The position numbers were made by a program, and so were the translations under genes. A stretch of 64,000 nt of DNA from JAPOXR01 sp965116115 (GTDB taxonomy: Bacteria; Pseudomonadota; Alphaproteobacteria; Rhodobacterales; Rhodobacteraceae), in NCBI GenBank assembly GCA_965116115.1, contig OZ220486.1:62001-126000 (forward strand), read 5' to 3'. The notes beneath the pieces are model-generated. The model was given only the letters and a program-made list of their open reading frames with translations, made no database searches and had not been told where the DNA came from. This document shows, piece after piece, positions 57,035-64,000 of this stretch. The number at the start of each line of letters is the position of its first letter. Position 1 is the first letter of the stretch.

Positions 57035-57908
57035 GGCCTGTAGACAATCACTTTGCCGCGATCAGGCCGGCGACCAGATAGATCGCCGCCGCGAAACTTG
57101 CATCGGTCTTGTCATACCGCGTCGCGATCGCACGGAACTCTTTGATTTTCGAAAAGAAATTCTCAACCTGATGCCGCCAGCGGTACATATGGCGGTCGTA
57201 ATCCCGAATCTCCCGCCGATTCTTTCTCGGGGGAATCACCGCCTCGGCGCCGCGCTCCTCAAGCTCCTTGAGCAGCCAGTCGGCGTCGAACGCCCGGTCG
57301 GCTATCAAAGCCCCGAAGGACAGGCCCTCAATAACCTGCGGCGTCCCGACGAGATCATGCTTCTGACCGGGAAGAATCACGAACTTCACCAAGTAACCGA
57401 GCGCGTCCATGACCGCGACGATTTTACTGGTCAAACCGCCCCGGGAACGCCCGATCCCCTGTCGGCAGGGCCCCCTTTTTTCGCCCCCGAAGCCTTCTGA
57501 TGCGCCTGCACGATAGAACCGTCAATGAATATGTATTCGAAGTCGAACGCCTCCGATAACGCATTGAAAACACGTTCAAAAACACCCGAAAGCGGCTGGC
57601 GGCGGAACCGCTTGCACACGCTGTGCTGCTTGCCGAACCGCGGCGGAAGGTCGCGCCAGGGAGCACCCGTCCTGATGCGCTGAAGCACCGCCTCAACGAA
57701 AAGCCGGTTGTCCGCCGCGGTGACGCCGGGGTCGGTCGCTTTGCCGGGAAGAAGCGGTTCGATCCGCTGCTGCATTTTATTAGTCAACATGGTTCTGTCG
57801 GCGTTCATTTGTCTCTCTGCTCCTCTTGCCTGCGGCACCGCTCCGGCGCTCGTTATGATGATTCCAGCAGCGAATCGCCGGAAGCGCAACCCCATTTGTC
57901 AACAGGCC
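57035..57908 (-). mobile_element. IS5-family element (IS427-like), copy 1
   Basis: Ends GGCCTGTAGACAA and, inverted, GGCCTGTTGACAA, flanked on both sides by CTAG (57031-57034 and 57909-57912). Length about 874 bases. It interrupts the first gene of the PIN/ATPase operon, codons for HRQL / VRKL. A second copy lies at 62379-63258. Confidence 0.9.
57048..57808 (-). CDS. IS5-family transposase made from two frames by -1 frameshift
   Basis: OrfA (57431-57808, ATG at 57808, 125 residues) holds the N-terminal domain: MQQRIEPLLPGK, GAPWRDLPPRFG and the first Asp in YIFIDGSIVQAHQKASG. OrfB (57048-57434) holds GRSRGGLTSKIVAVMDALG, IADRAFDAD (second Asp), IPPRKN and WRHQVENFFSKIKEFRAIATRYDK with the final Glu. 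A slippery AAAAAAG (57481-57475 on the minus strand) shifted by -1 joins orfA to orfB, giving SGAKK then RGPCRQGIGRSRGG. This is the known device of the IS427 group. All catalytic residues are present, so it may be active. Confidence 0.88.
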
Positions 57909-59668
57909 CTAGTGAGAAAACTAGATATTTCAAAGCCACCGGACGATAGGCGCATGGAGGTTCTCAAAGACTTTGTCATTGCAGCAGAAGCTGCGATAGA
58001 ATCCGGTGCTGCGGCCTACGCACCGAGCGACAGCGGATCCGATGAAGATTCAGATGATAACGGGATAAGCCGGATCAACATCAACCCCTTGCTCGCACTG
58101 ACGATGCATCTGAGCTGGCTCCTGTCATGCTTCGGGAATCGGCCCGGGATCTCAGTATCTGTGCGATGAGCGCCCCTGCCCTGCTGTCGCCGTCACAAGC
58201 TGAGCCTGAAGTCGCAAAAATGTTCACGGCTGGGAGCCGGTGCGCACTCTCCGTTAGCGAAGAACGCGCCTTCGATGGCAAGTGTCTTCCGCTTGGCTCC
58301 ATCTCGCTTATCACCTTAGAGTCTGAGGACTCGACATTGCCCAAGCTAATACAACGAGGAGCATTCGAGTGGCAGCTACCAAGTCTTGATGAGTCGGTTA
58401 AAAAGGCTTCTGAGCTTCTCGGTGACAAGGGAGACGACAGCCGCCGGGTCCGCAGGGCACTGGACGAGGTTGCGTCGATTGCCGTCCGTGTGGGTCTCAT
58501 CCATCCTCGATTCGACTCCGTTGCTATCGAGCAAATGCCCTTTCGCCGATCAACCACTGTCGTTGCGGACACATCAAGCGTGCTTCAGGGTGCGCTTGAT
58601 TTCGCCGCCCGATTCCTGCATCCTGTCGCTCGCGTTAAGATTCCTGCGATCGCGCAAATGGAGATCGCCAATCTAGCTGATCGTTTCCTGCGAATTCGCA
58701 GGGCATCCAAGAAGAAGGGATCCGTCAGGGAACTGACAGAGCATCTGACTAGCCAAGGTGGCCAACGCGCCCTGCTCAGACTTGAGCTTCACACCGACAC
58801 CGAGGTCGAGCGGACTTACTTGCTCGGGGACCCGCTCCGCTCCGCATTCGAGAAGGATTCAGACCGTGATCTGAGGGAGTTGGACATCAGCTCACCGATA
58901 AGATCCTACGCCGACCGTTTGATTCTGGAAGCCGCCCGACACCACCAGGCCCAGTCGGGACCGGCGCATGCGGTTCAGCTCCTGACGGGCGACCAAGGAC
59001 TGGCGCGCATGGCACTAGCCGAGGGTATCCGCCCGTTGTACTTCACTGCGACGCGTGCGTCTGACGTGTTCGACCGGCGGCTTACTGGCCGGACGTTCCA
59101 TCCTTTCTCCGGAACTATCCGGCACGTACCATTGAATGCTTTGCTTTGGGAGTTGGCCACGGCTTTCGGTTCGGCTCGCCTCACAGCGGACAATGAAAAA
59201 TTCTTCAAGGTCTGCGCGTTGGGCGAGCACTTGCCTTGGGCTCCCTACCATGCCGATCAGGATCTTCTCTGGTGTGTCCAAGGACCGCGAACATCCCAAC
59301 GCCAACGGGCAGCGAAAAGCGACACTCCCTCCGACCGGCGAAGCGCGGGCCGCCTCAGATTCAATGTTGAGCGCATGTTCCAACTGATCTGCGCACTGGA
59401 CGACCGTCAGGAGATGCTCAACGACGAAGTGGAGAGAGTCATTCAAGCCAAGGGGGAAGAGTACCGCCGATTTCTGAGGTCGGGCGGGCTGGTCGACCTC
59501 ACTGATGACGTTTGGAAAGCGGGCGAACGGCTTCGTTATCTTTCCGCAGCCCTACGGAACGAGCGTATTGAGGAAGTGCGCGAAGTGCTTCTTAAAGTCC
59601 CGTCGTTCGCTGCCTTCGCGAAACTCTTGAAGAGTCTGACCACTGGAACGGCCATGGATACCGCCGAA

Positions 59669-60502
59669 CTAGGTAGTGGACTCAATTATCCCCTTTGCGT
59701 CATTCCGCAGCAGGCAGCGGATGACGGTCAGGATGACAGCGGCGGCGAAGTTGCGGGCTCGCTTGTCAAAGCGGGTCGCGACCCGCCGGAACTCTTTGAT
59801 TCTTCCGAAGAAACGCTCAATGACATTGCGCTTCGCATAGACAGCTTTATCCAGCGGCCGCTGCTGCCTGCGGTTCGACTTCGACGGAATGACGGCCCGG
59901 CAGCCGGCTTCCGCCGTTTGCTTGAGAACGGCCTCGGTGTCGTAAGCCTTGTCGGCGATCAGGACGCAGCCGGCTTCAAGGCCGTCAAGAAGGGGCGCCG
60001 CCTCGGCGCAGTCGGCGGCCTGCCCGGGCGACAGGCGCATGCGGCGCAGCCCGCCCTTGCCGTCGACCATGGCATGAATCTTCGCAGGCTGTCCGCCCCG
60101 GGAACGCCCGATCTCCTGCGGCTCGCCGTCCTTGCGCGACCCGGCGGCACAGTGGTGAGCGCGGATCGACGACGAGTCGATCATCCGGCTCCGCGGCGCC
60201 GGATCGCCGTCGTCCTTTTCGTCCGCGGCTTCTTCTTCCGCTTCTTCAAACCGTTGAAGATCTTCAAGAATCTTCTGCCAGCGGCCCGATTCGCTCCAGC
60301 GGGTAAAACGGTTGTAACAGGTCGTGTAAGGCCCGTAACGCTCCGGCAAATCCCGCCATGGCATGCCGGTGCGCAGCACGAAAAATATACTGGCTGTTAC
60401 CTTACGGTCGTCCTTGCGCGGCGGCCCGGGCAGACCTTTCGGCATCACACGCTCCATCCGCTGCCATTGCTCGTCCGTCATATCATGCCGGCTGCCGATC
60501 AT
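59669..60502 (-). CDS. IS5-family transposase
   Basis: 277 residues in one frame. Blocks: DEQWQRMERVMP and GMPWRDLPERYG at the start, MIDSSSIRAHHCAAGSRKDG (first Asp), GRSRGGQPAKIHAMVDGKG, LIADKAYDTEAV (second Asp), IPSKSNR and VIERFFGRIKEFRRVATRFDK (Glu). All catalytic residues are present. The stop codon TAG is made by the target: the element itself ends ACC and the adjacent CTAG supplies TAG. So the reading frame depends on the insertion site. Confidence 0.9.
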   Translation of the reverse strand: MIGSRHDMTDEQWQRMERVMPKGLPGPPRKDDRKVTASIFFVLRTGMPWRDLPERYGPYTTCYNRFTRWSESGRWQKILEDLQRFEEAEEEAADEKDDGDPAPRSRMIDSSSIRAHHCAAGSRKDGEPQEIGRSRGGQPAKIHAMVDGKGGLRRMRLSPGQAADCAEAAPLLDGLEAGCVLIADKAYDTEAVLKQTAEAGCRAVIPSKSNRRQQRPLDKAVYAKRNVIERFFGRIKEFRRVATRFDKRARNFAAAVILTVIRCLLRNDAKGIIESTT

Positions 60503-60589
60503 TTCAAATCTCCTTTGAGCATTCTCACCGCTGGTCGCGCGGCACTGTGCCGCAACCAGCTCAGCATGTCAAATATTTGAGGACACAAC
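59673..60589 (-). mobile_element. IS5-family element, single-ORF type
   Basis: Imperfect inverted ends GTAGTGGACTCAA and GTTGTGTCCTCAA; flanks CTAG at 59669-59672 and 60590-60593. Length about 917 bases. It differs from the IS427-like copies nearby. It interrupts the PIN gene. Confidence 0.88.
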
Positions 60590-61026
60590 CTAGGGCGCGG
60601 GCTGAGGACATACCGTAGTCTGGGCGAAATCACCCTGCTCTGCGCAGCTGTATCCGGCGAGATTTATGCGACACCGAATACTCCCGACATAGAAGCGTTC
60701 TCAAAGATTGCTTCGCGTTGTTTCTCCTCGCTTGACCGTGAAGGTCATGGGCTGGTTGCCGCCGGCGAATGGCTGGAGTCGCTGATCCGCGACGAAGGAA
60801 TCCACCCCGAAGTCGCGCGGCGGTTGCTTGACGAAGCCAGCGAAACAGGCTTGCTCCGACGTTCGACCGAGGGATCCACGCCACAACTTCGTTTCGAGAA
60901 CCGCACCGTTGACGCGCTGCGCATCAACGGCGGACGGCCGATCGTCGAGCGAATATACTTATATCGGGGGGACTACCTGATCCCTGGAAAAGCAAGCGTA
61001 AGTCTGCGTATCAAGGACACCACGTC

Positions 61027-62136
61027 ATGACCCTGCGAGAACGCGTCAGGCAGCACGCATCCGGAGGAGACACTGTGAATCGCCTGTATGACAATTTCGG
61101 CGTTCTCGCCAACCCGTTTCCCGCATCGAATCAGACGTCTGCCAATACACACCGTCAGATTGATGCCGATGCCGAAGTAGAAACTAGAATAATGACGTTC
61201 CTGCGCGATTACAGGTCGCAAGTTGTGGTCGTCGAAGGCACACAAGGGGTCGGAAAGACAAACTTCCTAAACCACATTGAGACAGAACTTCGTGACGCCA
61301 TGAGGGAACTCAACGGCCATTATATGGTCCGCTACTTGGCGGATCCGGAGCCGGCGTTCGACGGTACGACCCGTCGTCTGTTCGAGGAGCTGGGAACAGA
61401 GCACCTCGAGAGATTGCGAGACAGCCTCAAGGCGAATAACGGGCCCATCGCCCAAGCGCGCGGCTATGATATGCGAAGAGCCTTGCACTGGCTTGCCAAG
61501 TCCGAGGACAAACAGAGCCTCGACTTGATGATGGAATGGCTGCTAGGCCTAAGGTTGCTCAAGGTGCATCGCCAAACTCTCGGGGTGCAATTCCGCCTCG
61601 ACACGGTTGAGTCCAAGACCGCAGTTCTAAGAGACATGATCAAAGTGAGCGGCGCGGCAGGGGTATTGGAAGGCATATTTCTTTTGCTGGACGAATTGGA
61701 GAAGCAGGACGGGGTTCTCAGGCCAACCGCAGTTGTCCGCTACCTCTCGGCATTGCGGTCCGTTGTCGACGCGCTGCCCGAGCGCCTGTTTTTAATGATC
61801 GGCATCACCCCCGATGCGCTGTTGCGCTACTCGGCCGCCTTGCCGGCGCTTCGCGGTCGCCTGCAGAATCAAATCAGACTGGAGCCTCTCACCGACGTGG
61901 AAGAGGCATTGGATCTCGCTCATTTTTATCTCCGTGCCGCTCGCCGCATTGCACGGAGTCAACGCGACGATGATGGTGGCGACAAAGACTTCTTGAAGGA
62001 CACGACGATTGAGAGTTGTTTCAAGAAGCTCCTTGAGTACACTGAACGCACTGGCAATCCTGGAGTCACGCAACGCGCCTTTCTTCATGAGCTGCATGAC
62101 CAAGCGGAGAAGAGGATTCAGCGGATCAACGGTTGA
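61027..62136 (+). CDS. AAA+ P-loop ATPase (Orc/STAND-like), third gene of the PIN operon
   Basis: 369 residues, intact. The first 40 residues include LYDNFGVLANPFP, a start often seen in ATPases of the ORC/ExeA-like kind. Walker A is VEGTQGVGKTNFL; Walker B is GIFLLLDELEKQ. A sensor-type strand FLMIGITPDALLRYSAALPALR and the Arg in LRGRLQ follow. A winged-helix-like end (residues 300-360) is possible. Its ATG overlaps the PIN gene stop by 4 bases. It probably uses ATP to control the PIN nuclease. I recognise no named system. Confidence 0.82.
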   Translation: MTLRERVRQHASGGDTVNRLYDNFGVLANPFPASNQTSANTHRQIDADAEVETRIMTFLRDYRSQVVVVEGTQGVGKTNFLNHIETELRDAMRELNGHYMVRYLADPEPAFDGTTRRLFEELGTEHLERLRDSLKANNGPIAQARGYDMRRALHWLAKSEDKQSLDLMMEWLLGLRLLKVHRQTLGVQFRLDTVESKTAVLRDMIKVSGAAGVLEGIFLLLDELEKQDGVLRPTAVVRYLSALRSVVDALPERLFLMIGITPDALLRYSAALPALRGRLQNQIRLEPLTDVEEALDLAHFYLRAARRIARSQRDDDGGDKDFLKDTTIESCFKKLLEYTERTGNPGVTQRAFLHELHDQAEKRIQRING

Positions 62137-62378
62137 TCAGCTTGTGCGCCTTGATTGAAATTGCCGGCAACAGCCAAAAAATGTCAACAACGAGGAACTG
62201 AAGGCACTCAAGGACAAGGTCGATTTCATCTGGGACGAAGCTCCGCGGGGATGCCCCACTTGGTGTTGAACTTTGATACAGGCGGTGTTGCCTCCCGAGA
62301 GCATCAACTCGGGGATTTGCTGAAGAAAAGGAAGCAATGCCATGAAGACCATCAGCACATTCCCCCGCGCCTCCCTAA
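62137..62378 (+). other. Remnants downstream of the ATPase; start of an interrupted gene
   Basis: One frame reads VNNEELKALKDKVDFIWDE before stops, looking like the decayed piece of a gene. ATG 62342, preceded by AGGAAG, begins MKTISTFPRASL and is cut at once by the IS5 copy 2. A fourth gene of the operon may have started here. Confidence 0.4.
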
Positions 62379-63258
62379 GGCCCGTGGACAAACACGGTTG
62401 CGCTTCGGGCGATTCGCTGCTGGAATTATCTTAATGAGCACCGGAGCGGCGCCGCAGGCAAGACGGGCAGAGAGATGAATGAACCCTGACAGAACCATGC
62501 TGACTAATGAAATGCAGCAGCGGATCGAACCGCTGCTTCCCGGCAAAGTGACCGACCCCGGCGCTGCCGCGGCGGACAACCGGCTTTTCGTTGAGGCGGT
62601 GCTATGGCGGATCCGGACGGGCGCTCCTCAGCGCGACCTTCCGCCGCGGTTCGGCAAGCAGCACAGTGTGTGCAGGCGGTTCCGCCGCCCGCCGCTTTCG
62701 GGTGTTTTTAAACGTGTTTTCAATGCGTTATCCGAGGCGTTCGACTTCGAGTACATATTCATTGACGGCTCTATCTTGCAGGCGCATCAGAAGGCTTCGG
62801 GGGCGAAAAAAGGGGGCCCTGCCGACAGGGGATCGGGCGTTCCCGGGGCGGTCTGACGAGCAAAATCGTCGCGGTCACGGACGCGCTCGGTTATTTGGTG
62901 AAGTTCGTGATTCTTCCCGGTCAGAAGCATGATCTCGTCGGGACGCGGCGGGTTACAGCGGGTCTGTCCTTCGGGGCTTTGACAGCCGACCGGGCGTTCG
63001 ACGCCGGCTGGCTGCTGAAGGAGCTTGAGGAGCGCGGCGCCGAGGCGGTGGCGGTGATTCCCCCGAAAAAGAACCCGCGGCAGATTCGGGATTACGACCG
63101 CGATATGTATGGCCAGCGGCATCAGATCAAGAATTTCTTTGCGAAAATCAAGGAGTTCCGCGCGATCGCGACGCGGTATGACAAGACCGATACCAGCTTC
63201 GCGGCGGCGATTTATCCAGTCGCCGGCCTGATCGCGGCAAAATGACTGTCCACAGGCC
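62379..63258 (+). mobile_element. IS5-family element (IS427-like), copy 2
   Basis: About 880 bases, close to copy 1 but opposite in orientation. The left end GGCCCGTGGACAA is less conserved than in copy 1. Left flank CTAA and right flank CTAG do not match, so a later change or rearrangement occurred. The right flank CTAG runs directly into the IS630 end. Confidence 0.85.
62479..63245 (+). CDS. IS5-family transposase from two frames, copy 2
   Basis: OrfA (62479-62856, 125 residues) and orfB (to 63245) are joined by the same slippery AAAAAAG (62806-62812). Residues that differ from copy 1 include GAPQRDLPPRFG, where the usual Trp has become Gln, and IKNFF in place of VENFF, which replaces the conserved final Glu of the DDE triad by Lys. 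The orfB part also has a two-residue insertion (AVAVIPPKK). Loss of the last Glu makes this copy probably inactive. Confidence 0.82.
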
Positions 63259-63261
63259 CTA

Positions 63262-64000
63262 GTAGTCTGACATTGTTAAATTGACAGCTAAAGAGAATGT
63301 AGTTTGATGCGCGCGTCTTGGGCGGTGAAACGCTGCTTGACCGGGGCCGGGTCAGCGTTGCGCGCTTTCTGCCATGCCGAAACCTCGCGGCGGAGCGTTT
63401 CCCGGTCAGGGATGCGTCGGGACAGGCACTGACGGCTCAGCACGCTGATTCCGCTCTCGGCGATGTTCAGCCAGCTGCCGTGTTTCGGCGTGTGATGAAC
63501 CTCGAAACGCTTGCGAAGCCTGCCGGCCTCGTCCGGCGGCAAAGCGCAGTAAAGACTCACTGGCTTGTGCGTGTTAAGGTTGTCCATGCCCAGCACGATT
63601 TTTTTGCCGGGGAAGTGAACGTCGGCGATGTCCCTGAGGAGCTCGGCGAAATCTTTCTTCGTCCGGCGGTCGGTGATCTTGACGTGCCGCCAGCCTGAAA
63701 GCGGCGCATGAACCATGAACAGATTCGCCGTCCCGTTGCGCTCGTATTCACAGTCGAAGCGCGCCGGCCGGCCGGGAGCGGTCGGCAAAGCCGTGCGGAC
63801 CTCCTTCGTCCGCTTTCTCAGAGCCTCGGCTGTGCAGGCTGGAACTTCATCCTCGTCGAACTTCCGCTGATAGACGTCAAGCACGTCCTCCATCGAGCAT
63901 GCGAAGTCGCCGCTGTTCGCCGCCGGAATGCGCCAGCGCCGCGTAAGATGCGGTTTCAAATCGTTTTTTTAATGTCCTCCTGACCGTTTCCCGGGAAATG
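63262..64000 (-). mobile_element. IS630-family element, truncated by window end
   Basis: Starts GTAGTCTGACA directly after TA (63260-63261). It continues to the window end. The same orientation as the copy at 1-1224. Its C-terminal end of the transposase is complete here; the N-terminus lies beyond the window. Confidence 0.8.
63288..64000 (-). pseudogene. IS630-family transposase, frame-disrupted and partial
   Basis: From 63959 leftward: LKPHLTRRWRIPAANS, HVKITDRRTKKDFAELLRDI, the strand FPGKKIVLGMDNLNTHKP (second Asp), EAGRLRKRFEVHHTPKHGSW and LNIAESGISVLSRQ (Glu). The usual block has LNIAEIE; here ESG. The frame differs from the upstream helix-turn-helix part at a seven-A run (63964-63970 as T on plus), the same as in the left copy. 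The catalytic part is better preserved than in the left copy. Confidence 0.75.

Larger units (their letters stand above)
54633..58169 (+). pseudogene. First gene of the PIN/ATPase operon, split by two insertion sequences
   Basis: Coding pieces: 54633-54712, 56904-57034 and 57913-58169. Joined with one CTAG kept at each site they give an uninterrupted frame of 155 codons from GTG plus TGA. The joins read LTLPSEEGG and HRQLVRKLD. The protein is mostly hydrophilic, has an acidic linker (SDSGSDEDSDDNG) near residue 120, and ends with a hydrophobic helix (PLLALTMHLSWLL). I recognise no family. The stop overlaps the PIN gene start by 4 bases (ATGA). Codon use is less GC-rich than in the housekeeping genes, a sign of transfer. 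Confidence 0.75.
58166..61030 (+). pseudogene. PIN-like nuclease gene, split by an IS5 element
   Basis: Coding pieces 58166-59672 and 60594-61030 join in frame across one CTAG (TAELGRGLR) to give 647 residues. ATG 58166 overlaps the upstream stop; the stop TGA overlaps the ATPase start by 4. Residues 135-300 look like a PIN domain: VVADTSSVLQG (Asp), IPAIAQMEIANLADRF (Glu), then QLLTGDQGLARMA (Asp), typical of metal-dependent RNases. The flanking regions of about 130 N-terminal and 340 C-terminal residues match nothing I recognise. The open frame continuing from 59672 to 60580 is IS antisense and not protein. Currently broken; the N-terminal 500 residues with the PIN domain could still be made. 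Confidence 0.72.

Noticed and set aside
58127..60580. 817-residue plus-strand open frame
   Set aside because: Only 58166-59672 is real (the PIN protein). From 59673 it reads the antisense strand of an inserted IS5 transposase.

Overview
The window looks like a piece of a GC-rich alphaproteobacterial chromosome, most likely Rhodobacterales-like. The grounds are the housekeeping genes (ubiG beside a prolyl aminopeptidase gene, a BioC/NDUFAF5-like methyltransferase followed by hemH, and mutT overlapping argJ) and the many marine-type ABC transporters. It is rich in insertion sequences and broken genes, and the gaps between genes are wide and mostly decayed. This suggests a genome losing genes, perhaps a host-associated lineage; that last point is inference. 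No rRNA or tRNA gene was seen.

Layout. 1-6.6 kb: a cut-off IS630 copy, an SMP-30-like lactonase, an OLD-type ATPase/nuclease gene stopped by one in-frame amber codon, an aldo/keto reductase and an IS5 remnant. 6.7-19.5 kb: a membrane-anchored AraC-type regulator divergent from a secreted hydrolase, then EcsC, prolyl aminopeptidase, UbiG, a methyltransferase, ferrochelatase, MutT, ArgJ, an M81 peptidase and an amidohydrolase. 19.7-32.8 kb: a complete type I-D CRISPR-Cas locus. It has a 41-repeat array, a leader region that has been duplicated, cas2-cas1-cas4-cas3'-csc1-csc2-cas10d-cas6 as one overlapping minus-strand operon, and a divergent WYL-type regulator. 33-39 kb: a polyamine-type ABC importer joined to a PfkB kinase and an ADP-ribosylglycohydrolase. 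40-46.5 kb: a dipeptide-type ABC importer and an amidase. 46.8-48.9 kb: a Vsr endonuclease, a decayed second vsr and a small membrane protein. 49.3-53.7 kb: a four-gene oxidoreductase/aldolase operon.

54.5-62.4 kb is the most unusual part. A three-gene operon (a 155-residue unknown protein, a PIN-like nuclease and an AAA+ ATPase, with start/stop overlaps of 4 nt) has been entered by three different insertion sequences, each at a CTAG tetramer. Removing each element with one CTAG copy restores the reading frames exactly, so the ancestral operon can be read. A fourth element lies just downstream. I do not recognise the operon; its make-up (nuclease plus P-loop ATPase, lower-GC codon use, IS-rich setting) suggests a defence-type system. 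The window ends in a second IS630 copy like the one at its start.

How the parts fit: the I-D locus is self-contained (adaptation, processing, effector and regulator). Each transporter operon sits with enzymes likely to handle its substrate. The IS elements explain most of the broken genes.
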